A stretch of 60,243 nucleotides of DNA from 13-2-20CM-68-14 sp051955535 (GCA_051955535.1 JBQCGP010000018.1:1-60243), one strand, 5' to 3'; counted from the first letter of the stretch, positions 47,818 to 56,278 are shown. Program-made: numbers and translations. The notes: generated by a model not told the origin, from the letters alone.

Positions 47818-49596
47818 TCAGAGCGGCGTTGCGACCAGCACGTACGCATAGCCACTACCGCTGGGAGCTGAGTCCCCGGTGCCCAGGAAGCGCGCCTTGG
47901 CCCGCCAGTGGCCGGCTGCAGGCGGTCTCCAGGAGACCGTGGCGCCGACGGGCACCCGCATCACGCGATAGAACGACCAGCCTGTGAGTGTGTCGAAGCG
48001 GTCGATCCGTAGCTCGATTCGACCTCCCGACGGCGAGGGCGATGTGGTGCACGAGATCGAGACAGTCGTTCCCGGCGTCACCTCGGCCGAGCTCTGGCCG
48101 GAGATCAGCACGCTTGTCGACGTCAGGTTGCGCAGGCGCACGCTCAGGCGGTAACTCCCCGAGCTGGTGCCGGGCGGAGCCTGCACGGCAATGACGTAGC
48201 GGCCACGGCCAAGCCGACGTCGCAGGGTGCTCTCGCCGCTCGCAAGTCGCCGCCCGGAGTCCGTCAGCAGAACCAGTTCGAAGCTGCCGGAACCTCCAGC
48301 GAGGCGCAGCCGGGCCTCGCTCGGACGCTCCACGGCGAAGTGGTAGAGGTCGACGACGTCCACGCCGCTTGGGGAAAGGCGCCCTCGACGGGCCGAGCCC
48401 GGCGTGAGCTCGATGCCGACGCCGAGGTCGTCGGCCTGGGCGGCCACGACCTGCACTCGGTAAGCCTCCCTGCGCGAGCCCGGCGGCGCCTCCACCTCGA
48501 CGGCGTACCGGCCTCCGCCGGTCGTGCCGGGAGTAAAGGTTGTGTAGCCCCGGCAGCTGAAGCTTCGGAGAGTCCTGTTCCCTTGCCGTAGGCGCGCTAA
48601 TGCGCACGGCGAGGAGCTGAACGCAATCCGGTACGTCTTTCCCTGGGCCATTCGCACGGACCAGATGTCGTTCACGTCGGTCAGGCCGTCGACTGAGCCT
48701 CGAACGCCCCCGCGCGGAAGTGGGTGTCCCGGAAGACGCTCGGGCGCCTCGCCGGCGCGGATGGTGACCGTGAAATCGCCCGGGCTCGAGCCCGCTCTGT
48801 CGCCGACGAGCAGAAGGTACTGGTCGCCGCTTTCGGTCGCGAAGCCGAGCACCGCGCGACCGTGACGATCGGTTTCTTGACAGCCGATCTCCCGCACGTC
48901 ACCACGGACTCGGTGGAAGGCCGCGACGACGCCGTCGCGCTCCCCGGTCGCGAGTTGAACGATCGCCCGACCCGTAGCAGGGCCTCGGAACCGGTACCAG
49001 ACGCCGCCTCCGGACATCTTGCAACCGCCGTAGTCGTCGCTCGTCGCGCCGAGCGTCGTTCCCCGCCTCGTCGCCGGGAGCCGGCCGATCGCCGACGCCT
49101 GGCTGCGGTCATCGTTGTCCGGCGGCAGGATCAAATCGGCTCGAAGGTCGAAATCGCCGTTCGGAGCGCCCGGCTTATGTCCCACGAGGATCAGATAGCC
49201 GGCGCCTCGCACGGCGGCCACCGCCGCTACCGCCTTGCCTCCGGCGTTCGCCGTCCCGCAGGCGACCTCGGAGATGTTCGACGGATTGCGGCGGTAGATG
49301 TGGACGACGGGCGCAAGCGGGCCAGACGCCTGCACGGTCGCGACGATCGTTCCGTCCGGAGCCGACTCGATCCGGTACCAGACCGTGGCCTCGACCCGGC
49401 CGCATTTCGACACCTGGGGATCGAGCCGCTCGACGGTCGCCTCGACGGTCGTGCCGTGAGTGACGGTCGGGAACGTCGGCAGGAGTTCCGCGTCGACCCT
49501 GTTGTCGTTCGGAGGCGGCGCGGCGAGGGCGGCAGCAGTGATCGTGAGTGCAACGAGAGCTGCGAGCCCAACGAGTGCTGTGGCCTGCCGCTTCAC
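47818..49596 (-). CDS. Large exported beta-sandwich repeat protein
   Basis: 592 residues with a signal peptide (MKRQATALVGLAAL start, cleavage near AALA-APPPN). It then has a series of about five beta-rich modules, each like the bacterial pre-peptidase C-terminal (PPC) domain: VWYRIESAPDGTIVATV, VWYRFRGPATGRAIVQL, IWSVRMAQGKTYRIAF, LYHFAVERPSEARLRL and a final Ig-like module. There is no catalytic motif, anchor or sorting signal. Cys pairs in the first three modules may form disulfides. It is probably a secreted binding or structural protein. Confidence 0.75.
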   Translation of the reverse strand: MKRQATALVGLAALVALTITAAALAAPPPNDNRVDAELLPTFPTVTHGTTVEATVERLDPQVSKCGRVEATVWYRIESAPDGTIVATVQASGPLAPVVHIYRRNPSNISEVACGTANAGGKAVAAVAAVRGAGYLILVGHKPGAPNGDFDLRADLILPPDNDDRSQASAIGRLPATRRGTTLGATSDDYGGCKMSGGGVWYRFRGPATGRAIVQLATGERDGVVAAFHRVRGDVREIGCQETDRHGRAVLGFATESGDQYLLLVGDRAGSSPGDFTVTIRAGEAPERLPGHPLPRGGVRGSVDGLTDVNDIWSVRMAQGKTYRIAFSSSPCALARLRQGNRTLRSFSCRGYTTFTPGTTGGGRYAVEVEAPPGSRREAYRVQVVAAQADDLGVGIELTPGSARRGRLSPSGVDVVDLYHFAVERPSEARLRLAGGSGSFELVLLTDSGRRLASGESTLRRRLGRGRYVIAVQAPPGTSSGSYRLSVRLRNLTSTSVLISGQSSAEVTPGTTVSISCTTSPSPSGGRIELRIDRFDTLTGWSFYRVMRVPVGATVSWRPPAAGHWRAKARFLGTGDSAPSGSGYAYVLVATPL

Positions 49597-49659
49597 ATTC
49601 TTCCCGGTTCAGAGCGAGGTTCTTACTTCCGGAAACAGTTGTCAAGAGCGGCGCTGCAA

Positions 49660-49696
49660 CCCGACACTTTTAAAAACGGTCGGGTCGTTTTAGGGT
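49660..49696 (+). promoter_or_regulatory. Promoter with inverted repeat before the 2Fe-2S/FAD oxidoreductase
   Basis: TAGGGT (49691-49696) ends 6 nt before the ATG at 49703. Just upstream lies the inverted repeat CCCGAC-N13-GTCGGG (49660-49684), whose AT-rich spacer includes TTTTAAAAA. The repeat overlaps the expected -35 region, so it is a candidate operator for the redox/globin operon. Confidence 0.5.
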
Positions 49697-49702
49697 CGGC
49701 AC

Positions 49703-51373
49703 ATGACGGAGGGCAGGCCGTCGACCCCTCATCCCGGCGACGAGCTGCTGCGCGTTGCCGAGGCCGTCCACGCTGGTGAGGTCTCGGTCGCGTTCAAACC
49801 GGGCCCCACGGTCATGGCGAAGGTCGGCGACAAGCTGCTCGACATCGCCGAGGCCAGCCAGGTGCCGATCGAGTCCGGCTGCCGGATGGGCATGTGCGGC
49901 TCAGACCCGGTCCACATCGTGGAGGGCGAGGAGAATCTGTCCGCGGTGCGCTCCGCCGAGCGGCGGACGCTCGAGCGGCTCGACCTTGGCACGGGTTGCC
50001 GCATGGCCTGCGTCGCGCGCGTTCAAGGTCCGGTCGTCGTCGATCCCAACCCCGAGCTGGACACGGGGCCGGAGCTCGCGGGCAGCGAGCCACACCGGCT
50101 CGCCGTTCACGTCGACGCGGCATTGCAGCAGGCGATCCGCCGGGTTGTGGTGGTCGGGGCGGGCGTCGCCGGCGTCACTGCGGCGGAAGAGCTCCGTCGT
50201 GCACTCCCCGACGCCGAGCTGACACTGATCGGGGACGAGCCGTATCCCTTCTACAACCGAATGGCGATCACGCGCCTCGCCTCCGAATCGGCGTCGATCG
50301 AGAGCCTGTACTTGAACCCGCGCGACTGGGCGGAGTCTCGGCGCGTCGACTACCGGCGCGGCGTGGCTGTCGCGTCCATCGACCGCGGTGGCCAGGAGGT
50401 GATCCTCGACGACGGGGAGCGGATTCCGTACGACCGGGCCGTCATCGCCACCGGTGCCCACCCGTTCGTTCCGCCCATCGACGGCTTCTGGGAGGAAGGT
50501 TGCTTCGTCCTCCGGACGATCGACGACGCCGTCCAGATACAGCAGCACGTTCGCCGCCACCGCGGCCAAACCGCAGTGATCATCGGCGGCGGTCTCCTAG
50601 GCCTGGAGGCGGCCTACTACCTGACCCAGCTCGAGGTTCGCGTTCTCGTCCTCGACCGCGGCCGATGGCCGCTCAGCCGGCAGCTGGACGAGCAGGCAGG
50701 AGCGCTCCTTTGGGAGATGCTCGAGGACCTCGGAATCGAGGTCCTCGCTCGGACGGAGGCGCGGCGCATCCTCGCCGACGGGCGGGTCACGGGGGTCGAG
50801 CTGGTGGACGGCCGCACGATCGACGCGGAGTTGTGCGTGATTGCGACGGGAGTCGTGCCGAACACCGACCTCGCGACGGGCGCGGGCCTCGACGTTGCCG
50901 CCGGGGTCACCGTCGACGACGGGATGCGCACCTCGGATCCGCACATTTACGCCGTCGGCGACGTCGTCGAGCACGACGGTCGCCGCTACGGCCTCTGGCC
51001 CGCTTGCGTGGAGCAGGCGCAGGTGGCTGCGGCGAACATGATCGGCGACGACGCGGCCTACCGCGCCACGCCGCAACCCGCGAGACTGAAGGTCCCCGGA
51101 ATCGACCTGCTCTCGATGGGCGTCGTGGACGCTCCCGCGGGTGAAGCGAGGGCAGTCGTTGTCAGTGCATACGGCACGCGCCAGTACCGGAAGCTGATTC
51201 TCGAAGAGGGCCAGGTAACGGGAGCGATCATCCTCGGCAGCCCGGAGCTCTTCGACGACGTCACGACGGCCGTCGAGAGCCGGGTCGAGCTCGGCTCCGA
51301 GCTCGACGCGCTCGAGCAGGGCAAGTGGCAGGCCTTGTCCCGCCTCGCCGAGGGTGAGACACTCGCGCGCTAG
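49703..51373 (+). CDS. NAD(P)H:FAD oxidoreductase with N-terminal 2Fe-2S domain
   Basis: 556 residues. Residues 25-110 are a ferredoxin-like domain with Cys60 and Cys65 (GCRMGMCG), then Cys99 and Cys103 (GCRMACVA). The third Cys of the plant-type CxxxxCxxC motif is Asp68, so the four visible Cys are the likely ligands. Residues 145-540 form a NirB/AIF-like flavoprotein: FAD motif VVVVGAGVAGVTAAE, NAD motif AVIIGGGLLGLEAA, YAVGDVVEHDG. It should pass electrons from NAD(P)H through FAD to the cluster. It heads an operon with a globin and a cyclic-nucleotide-binding protein. Confidence 0.87.
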   Translation: MTEGRPSTPHPGDELLRVAEAVHAGEVSVAFKPGPTVMAKVGDKLLDIAEASQVPIESGCRMGMCGSDPVHIVEGEENLSAVRSAERRTLERLDLGTGCRMACVARVQGPVVVDPNPELDTGPELAGSEPHRLAVHVDAALQQAIRRVVVVGAGVAGVTAAEELRRALPDAELTLIGDEPYPFYNRMAITRLASESASIESLYLNPRDWAESRRVDYRRGVAVASIDRGGQEVILDDGERIPYDRAVIATGAHPFVPPIDGFWEEGCFVLRTIDDAVQIQQHVRRHRGQTAVIIGGGLLGLEAAYYLTQLEVRVLVLDRGRWPLSRQLDEQAGALLWEMLEDLGIEVLARTEARRILADGRVTGVELVDGRTIDAELCVIATGVVPNTDLATGAGLDVAAGVTVDDGMRTSDPHIYAVGDVVEHDGRRYGLWPACVEQAQVAAANMIGDDAAYRATPQPARLKVPGIDLLSMGVVDAPAGEARAVVVSAYGTRQYRKLILEEGQVTGAIILGSPELFDDVTTAVESRVELGSELDALEQGKWQALSRLAEGETLAR

Positions 51374-51401
51374 GGGTTTGGCAAGCGAAAGGGGGCCGCG
51401 C

Positions 51402-51818
51402 GTGGCCATCGACGTAGACCTTCTCGAGGAGAGTTTCGACCTGGTCGCTCCCAAGGGCGACGAGCTGATCCGTACCTTCTACGACAACCTGTTCGAGGCC
51501 GCGCCGGCCGTTGAGCCGCTGTTCGCGGAGGTCGACATGGAGCGGCAGCGACAGGCGCTGCTGAACATGCTCCTCGTCCTGCGCGAGTCGCTGCGGGATC
51601 TCGACGACATCGTCCCGGACCTGGAGGAGCTCGGCTCCCGTCACGTCGAGTACGGCGCGAAGCCCGAGCACTATCCCGTCGTCGGCGAGGTCCTGATTGG
51701 GTCGATGGCGGAGGTCGCCGGCGACGCGTGGACGCCGGAATACACAGCCGCGTGGCAGGAGGCTTACCCGATCGTCCAGGATGTGATGCTCTCGGGCGCG
51801 GCCGCTAGAGCTCAATGA
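51402..51818 (+). CDS. Single-domain haemoglobin (flavohaemoglobin-like globin)
   Basis: 138 residues. The proximal heme ligand is His81 in SRHVEYGAKPEHYPVVGEVLIG, matching the FHb/Vgb pattern; Tyr27 (B10 in RTFYDNLFE) and Gln49 or Gln51 mark the distal pocket. There is no reductase domain. Bacterial globins of this class convert nitric oxide to nitrate with O2 or bind O2. GTG start 28 nt after the oxidoreductase gene, whose flavoprotein could supply electrons in trans, in place of the missing reductase. The stop overlaps the next gene as ATGA. Confidence 0.88.
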   Translation: MAIDVDLLEESFDLVAPKGDELIRTFYDNLFEAAPAVEPLFAEVDMERQRQALLNMLLVLRESLRDLDDIVPDLEELGSRHVEYGAKPEHYPVVGEVLIGSMAEVAGDAWTPEYTAAWQEAYPIVQDVMLSGAAARAQ

Positions 51819-52264
51819 CCGCGCCGGGCGGGGAGCCGACATCACGCGGGTTTCTCGCCGACCTGCACGAGGCCGACCAGGCCGTCGTGCTTCAGTACAC
51901 GCAGGTGCGCCTGTACGAGCAGGGCGATTTCGCCGTCCGCCGGGGTGAGGTCGACCGCAGCTTTTTCATCATCTCGCGCGGTTCGTTCGAGGTGCTCGTG
52001 CCGGCGGGCGGAACGCCCCAACGCGTCCGCGTGCTCGAGCCCGGCGACCTGTTCGGCGAGGTCGGATTCTTCGACGGCCTGCCGCGGTCGTCGGACGTCG
52101 TTGCGCTCGAACCGGCCGAGGCGCTCGTGCTGACGCAGTCCGCCTTCCAGCGCTTACGACTGGTCCATCCGCGGCTTGCCGTGCGCTTCGTGAGCGACCT
52201 CGGCCGCATCCTCGGAGTGCGCTTCCGCGCCTCCGACGCGCTCGCCGGGCCGGCTCCGCGGTAG
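51815..52264 (+). CDS. Stand-alone cyclic-nucleotide-binding domain protein
   Basis: 149 residues: one CRP-like cyclic-nucleotide-binding domain (about 20-125) with YEQGDFAVRRGEVDRSFFIISRGSFEV and the phosphate-binding cassette PGDLFGEVGFFDGLPRSSDVVA. No DNA-binding helix-turn-helix, so it is not a transcription factor. The ATG overlaps the globin stop (ATGA), so production is tied to the globin. It may tune the oxidoreductase-globin pair in response to a cyclic nucleotide; direct evidence is lacking. Confidence 0.85.
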   Translation: MTAPGGEPTSRGFLADLHEADQAVVLQYTQVRLYEQGDFAVRRGEVDRSFFIISRGSFEVLVPAGGTPQRVRVLEPGDLFGEVGFFDGLPRSSDVVALEPAEALVLTQSAFQRLRLVHPRLAVRFVSDLGRILGVRFRASDALAGPAPR

Positions 52265-52296
52265 GGCATCGGTCGCAATCGCGACACGTCGCCTCT

Positions 52297-53022
52297 ATGA
52301 CTGAGGAATCCAACGTCTCGCGCTACGACGAGATCGCGGGTTTCTATAGCGGATTCGTCGGCGACGACCTCAACGACCCCCCTGCCCTGGCGTTACTCGA
52401 ACTGTTGCCCGACCTGAATGGGCGTCATGTCCTTGACCTGGCCTGTGGGGAAGGCCGCCTCAGCCGCGAGCTCGCCCGACGTGGCGCGCGAGTGGTCGGG
52501 ATCGACATCTCGGCGGTGCTCCTCGAGCAGGCTCGCGCCCGAGAGTCAAGCGAACCGCTCGGGATCACGTACCTCCGAGCTGACGCCACCTCACCGAGGC
52601 TGCTTGACGACGAGCGCTTCGATCTCGTCACCTGCCATTTCGGCCTCTCCGACATCGACGATCTGCGCGGTGCAGTGGCGAACGTTGCGCGCCTTCTGGC
52701 GCCCGGCGGGTTGCTTGTCTTCTCGATCGTCCACCCCTGTTTTCCCGGGTGGGGCGACGATGCGCCGAGTAGCTGGCCTCCAGGCGAGAGCTACTTCACC
52801 GAGAAGTGGTGGCTCGCCGCCAACTCAGGCATTCGAGGCAAGGTCGGCTCGACGCACCGGATGCTCTCGACGTACCTGAACGTCCTTCGCGAGCACGGTC
52901 TCGCGGTCGATCGCGTCCTAGAGCCACCACCTGATCCCGAATGGGTTCGGCGGAAGAACCCGAGTGATGACCTCGTGCCCGTCTTCCTCGTCGCTCGCTG
53001 TCGCCGCGAGGACGAATCGTGA
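52297..53022 (+). CDS. Class I SAM-dependent methyltransferase
   Basis: 241 residues: VLDLACGEGRLSRELARRGARVVGIDIS (motifs I and II), YLRADATSPRLLDDERFDLVTCHFGLSDIDDL and LLAPGGLLVFSIVHPCFPGW. The last motif with VHPCF is typical of a Methyltransf_25/11 group that acts on small molecules or quinones. It lies 32 nt after the preceding gene with no clear -10 or ribosome site, so it may be in the same transcript. Substrate unknown. Confidence 0.82.
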   Translation: MTEESNVSRYDEIAGFYSGFVGDDLNDPPALALLELLPDLNGRHVLDLACGEGRLSRELARRGARVVGIDISAVLLEQARARESSEPLGITYLRADATSPRLLDDERFDLVTCHFGLSDIDDLRGAVANVARLLAPGGLLVFSIVHPCFPGWGDDAPSSWPPGESYFTEKWWLAANSGIRGKVGSTHRMLSTYLNVLREHGLAVDRVLEPPPDPEWVRRKNPSDDLVPVFLVARCRREDES

Positions 53023-53254
53023 GGAGGCGTTGGCACAACCCGCGTTCAGTCCTCCAGCACTTAGGCGCGACCCTCGGCGCGCGCTGCTAGCGCCGCGAGC
53101 ACCTGGGGGAAGTCGCCGCTGATCTCGGGGCCGATCTCCGGGCCTACAGTCTCGGAAGCAGGCCCCGTGGTCTCCATGCGATAAGTGATGCACACGCCCC
53201 GCCGCTCTGGGGCTTCCCCGCCATGCTCTGGCTCCAACGCAACCGCTACCTCTA
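53023..53254. other. Gap with one possible small ORF
   Basis: About 230 nt between the methyltransferase and YihY-family genes. Apart from the small minus-strand reading frame at 53061-53177, it shows no RNA-like structure, terminator or repeat that I can support. Confidence 0.4.
53061..53177 (-). CDS. Possible 38-residue small protein
   Basis: METTGPASETVGPEIGPEIS continuing GDFPQVLAALAARAEGRA. The C-terminal half could be one amphipathic helix; the repeated G-P-E-I pairs in the first half are unusual. There is no clear ribosome site; an in-frame GTG lies 18 nt upstream. Coding GC pattern is present, but spurious translation in GC-rich DNA cannot be excluded. Confidence 0.3.
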   Translation of the reverse strand: METTGPASETVGPEIGPEISGDFPQVLAALAARAEGRA

Positions 53255-54181
53255 ATGACAAAGCCCGACGCACCGGACCCGCGAGACGAGTCGAAGCCCT
53301 TCGAGATCGACCTCGAGCCGACGGTTGCCGGCCGAATCGCGCGCTGGACCGAACGGGCCAGGATCCTGCGGGCGCGCACCGAGGACGCTCGTACCCGTCA
53401 CGCGTCGGTCGACTTCGGGCTCAGCCTGATCGAACGCGACTCGGGGATCGGCGGCGGGCTTCTCGCCGGCGCGCTCGCCTACCGGCTCTTTGTCCTGCTG
53501 CTCCCGACCGCGCTGCTGCTGGTCTCCGGGCTCGGGGTCTATGCGGGCAGCGTCGACGAGAGCACGACCCAGGTCGCCAAGAAGGCGGGCTTGCACGGGC
53601 TGATCGGCTCCCAGGTCGCAGCGACCGCGTCGGGCCGCGCTCGTTGGATCGTTTTCATCCTGATGGTGCCAGCGGTCCTCTACGCCACCGCGAAGCTCTA
53701 CCGGGCTCTTGCCATCGTGCACGCCATCGCCTGGCAGGGATCCGGGCGCGGGACGCGTGTCACCCGGAGGGGCATCGGCGTGCTGGGCGCAGGGCTCGTC
53801 ACGACGATCCTTGCGGCGGAGATCGCGGGCTGGGCCCGTCGTCAAGACCACTGGGGTGGGCTCCTAGCCCTGCTCGTCTACGTCCTCCTGATGGGAGGCG
53901 CGTGGCTCTTCGTGTCCATGCAGCTTCCGCATGGCGACGCGGGCCGGGTGGCGCTGCTTCCAGGCGCATTGCTATTCGGCGTAGGGCTGCTGTTTGTGAA
54001 CGTCTTCAACGTCTATGTGACCACCCGCCTGGTCGAGGATCGAGCCAACACCTACGGTGCACTCGGAATCGCAACGGCACTCCTCTTCTCGCTCGTCCTG
54101 GTCGGGCGGGTGATGGTCGTCTCCGCGGAGCTCAACGCGGCGATCGACGAGCGTCATAATCCGACGAGACCCCCGCCGTGA
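53255..54181 (+). CDS. YihY/BrkB-family membrane protein
   Basis: 308 residues with an acidic N-terminal cytosolic segment (about 1-65) and six predicted membrane helices. The YihY signature GGGLLAGALAYRLFVLLLPTALLLVSGLGVYAG and the later NVFNVYVTTRLVEDRANTYGALGIATALLFSLVLVGRVMVVSAELNA are present. The family's function is unsettled; transport or envelope roles have been suggested, and BrkB was once described as serum resistance. It is coupled to the following HdeD-like gene (GTGA). Confidence 0.87.
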   Translation: MTKPDAPDPRDESKPFEIDLEPTVAGRIARWTERARILRARTEDARTRHASVDFGLSLIERDSGIGGGLLAGALAYRLFVLLLPTALLLVSGLGVYAGSVDESTTQVAKKAGLHGLIGSQVAATASGRARWIVFILMVPAVLYATAKLYRALAIVHAIAWQGSGRGTRVTRRGIGVLGAGLVTTILAAEIAGWARRQDHWGGLLALLVYVLLMGGAWLFVSMQLPHGDAGRVALLPGALLFGVGLLFVNVFNVYVTTRLVEDRANTYGALGIATALLFSLVLVGRVMVVSAELNAAIDERHNPTRPPP

Positions 54182-54750
54182 ACGACGTCGACGTAGAACG
54201 CAGCTTCGCCGCGGCTGCCCGCTACTGGTGGCTGTTCCTCGTGATCGGAGTGGGCTGGCTGCTGCTCGCGATCATCGTCTTCCGCTTCGACTGGCGGACC
54301 GTCTCGGCGATCTCGATTCTCTTCGGGGTCGTCGTCATCTTCGCTGGCGCCAACGAGCTCTTCGAGGCGTTCGCCGGGGAGAGAAGCGGCTGGGCAAGGG
54401 CCGGGCATGCGTTGCTTGCGGTCGCGTTCCTGATCATCGGAATCGTCGCATTCGCTCATCCCGGCAATACGTTCGCCGCACTGGCCGCGGTCATGAGCTT
54501 CTACTTCATCCTCAAGGGCGCCCTCGATCTTGCGCTTGCGATCGCGTTCCGCGGTGAGCTCGCCACCTGGTGGCTCCGGCTTCTGCTCGGCATCGCCGAG
54601 ATCCTGATCGGGTTCTGGGCCGCCGGTGACTTCGGCCGCAGGAGGATCCTGCTCGTCGTGTGGGTGGGGGTGCTCGCGCTCACCCGCGGGATCTCCGCGA
54701 TCATCTTCGCCTTCGCCGCTCGAGAGCTCCGCGAAGCCGAGCCGAGCTGA
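54178..54750 (+). CDS. HdeD-family (DUF308) membrane protein
   Basis: 190 residues and six short membrane segments in three pairs: YWWLFLVIGVGWLLLAIIVF, SILFGVVVIFAGANELFEAF, ALLAVAFLIIGIVAFAHPGNTFAAL and so on, with the internal pseudo-repeat typical of DUF308. HdeD proteins are linked to acid and other stress resistance. GTG start inside the YihY-family stop. Followed 11 nt later by a LuxR-type regulator. Confidence 0.85.
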   Translation: MNDVDVERSFAAAARYWWLFLVIGVGWLLLAIIVFRFDWRTVSAISILFGVVVIFAGANELFEAFAGERSGWARAGHALLAVAFLIIGIVAFAHPGNTFAALAAVMSFYFILKGALDLALAIAFRGELATWWLRLLLGIAEILIGFWAAGDFGRRRILLVVWVGVLALTRGISAIIFAFAARELREAEPS

Positions 54751-54761
54751 GCTTCCCGGCG

Positions 54762-55322
54762 ATGCCCGTCGAGATTCTCGAATCGATGGAGATGAAAGAG
54801 GTGCTGGAGCACGTCAACGTGCCCAGCTATGTCATCGACCGGGCCGGCGTCATTCGCTGGCTGAACCTGGCCGCCCGGAACATCGTCGGCGACGTCCAGG
54901 GGCGGCAGTTCACGAGCATCGTCGCGCCCGAGGAGACGCGGCGTGCAAAGGAGCTGTTTGCCCGCAAGATTCTGGGAACAACCAAGGTCACCGACGCAGG
55001 AGTCGTCGTCATCGGCAGCAACGGCGACCGGGTAACGGTGGACATCAGCTCCGTGCCGCTCGTCCACGGTGACCACGTGGTCGGCGTCTTCGGGCAAGTC
55101 TCGGACATCGTCGAGGAGCCCCACGAACATCCCGATCTCCACCTGACTCCGCGCCAGGCGGAAGTCCTCGAGCTCCTCGAGCGAGGCCGCTCGACCAGGC
55201 AGATCGCCGAAGAGCTCCATCTCAGTACCGAGACGGTGCGCAACCACATCCGCCACCTGTTCCGCGCGATCGGAGCCCACTCGCGACTCGAGGCGGTCGC
55301 GATCGCGAACCAGGCGCACTGA
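54762..55322 (+). CDS. PAS-LuxR transcriptional regulator
   Basis: 186 residues. A PAS domain at about 12-110 (VLEHVNVPSYVIDRAGVIRWLNLAARNIVGDVQGRQFTSIVAPEE, then DGVVV-type strand and DHVVGVFGQVSDI) is joined to a C-terminal LuxR helix-turn-helix (LTPRQAEVLELLERGRSTRQIAEELHLSTETVRNHI). The PAS domain lacks an obvious heme or flavin ligand. It probably senses a small molecule or redox state and binds DNA as a dimer. No cognate kinase is nearby; an ATG at 54786 is an alternative start. Confidence 0.87.
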   Translation: MPVEILESMEMKEVLEHVNVPSYVIDRAGVIRWLNLAARNIVGDVQGRQFTSIVAPEETRRAKELFARKILGTTKVTDAGVVVIGSNGDRVTVDISSVPLVHGDHVVGVFGQVSDIVEEPHEHPDLHLTPRQAEVLELLERGRSTRQIAEELHLSTETVRNHIRHLFRAIGAHSRLEAVAIANQAH

Positions 55323-55471
55323 ACGAGCGTTTTGCCTAACGCGCGCAGCGGGTTATCCTCTTCGAGGTAACCCGGACCTTCGGAGGCGCGTGAGCTGGGA
55401 GAGGCTTCACGTACCTGCGGCGAAGGCGAACCTTTGTTGCGCGGTCCGGTTCAGGTGAGGGCTGACCTGTC
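55323..55471 (+). other. Structured 149-nt leader before the NarL-like gene
   Basis: Contains a strong bulged hairpin GGGTTA-T-CCTC / GAGG-TAACCC at 55350-55373 with loop TTC, then a weaker pairing near 55388-55411 (CGTGAGCT with AGGCTTCACG), and a G-rich end. It does not match a riboswitch class that I can place. It could hold a regulatory RNA or the promoter for the next gene. Confidence 0.4.
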
Positions 55472-56116
55472 GTGATCCGGGTCTTGCTCAGCTCGCAGGT
55501 GCGCCTGTACCGCGAGGCGCTGGCCGAGTCGCTGAGCCGCGAGGACGACCTCGTCGTGGTGGGCGTGGTGGGAGGCCGCGGCGACACGCTCGTCGCTTTG
55601 CGGGAACTCTTGCCGGAGATTGTCGTGATCGACCTCGATCATGGGGGTCAGATCGACGGGATTCGGGAGCTCGCGAACGTCGGGGAATCGAAACTCATCG
55701 GGTTGGTCGCGACGCACGAGGAACGGGACGTGGTCGCATACGCGGAGGCCGGACTGGCTGGCTTCGTCGACTACGACGACTCGGCCAGGGCGCTGATCGA
55801 GACAATTCGCGCAGCTGCTCGCGGGGAGTTCGAGTGTTCGCCGAGCACGGCTGGAGCGCTGCTGCGCCACGTCGCGCGGCTGGCGGCAGGCCGGCCGACC
55901 GGATCGCCTCAGCGGCCGTCGCTCACCGAGCGGGAGATCGAGGTCGTCTTGTTGCTGGACGAGGGGCTTTCGAACAAGCAGATCGCGGCACGGCTTCACA
56001 TCGAGGTCGCCACGGTGAAGCACCACGTTCATCACATCCTCGAGAAGCTCGACGCCAAACGCCGGAGCCAAGCGGTCGCTTACGCGCGCCGAGCCGGCCT
56101 GCTCGAGCACGACTGA
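55472..56116 (+). CDS. NarL-like regulator with degenerate receiver
   Basis: 214 residues. The receiver-like domain (1-125) keeps Asp54/Asp56 in VVIDLDHGG, but the acidic pair is Ser7-Ser8 (LLSSQ) and the conserved Lys is replaced in GFVDYDDS, so normal phosphorylation is unlikely. The LuxR-type HTH (LTEREIEVVLLLDEGLSNKQIAARLHIEVATVKHHVHHILEKL) is complete. It is probably a phosphorylation-independent or ligand-responsive regulator. GTG start. No sensor kinase is next to it. Confidence 0.87.
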   Translation: MIRVLLSSQVRLYREALAESLSREDDLVVVGVVGGRGDTLVALRELLPEIVVIDLDHGGQIDGIRELANVGESKLIGLVATHEERDVVAYAEAGLAGFVDYDDSARALIETIRAAARGEFECSPSTAGALLRHVARLAAGRPTGSPQRPSLTEREIEVVLLLDEGLSNKQIAARLHIEVATVKHHVHHILEKLDAKRRSQAVAYARRAGLLEHD

Positions 56117-56278
56117 TCTCTCGGAAAGGCCCCCGCAAGATGATCCGTTCGATGTGAGCCTTGCTCGCCTTGCCCGGCCGAGGATGCACACCTCTTCGAA
56201 AAAGAAGATGGACTGTTTGATCCCTTCACACCCTTTTCGCGCGTCGCGACGATGAGCCGAGTCTCAAGGAGGGTGGCC
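56117..56278. other. 162-nt gap before the Asp-box protein gene
   Basis: No gene and no clear hairpin or -10/-35 pair. It contains a short palindrome-like GCGCGTCGCGACG near 56238 and the strong ribosome site for the following gene. It is the likely home of that gene's promoter. Confidence 0.4.

Noticed and set aside
55323..55471. Known riboswitch (c-di-GMP, c-di-AMP) before the NarL-like gene
   Set aside because: The conserved cores of those classes are not visible; only simple hairpins are supported.
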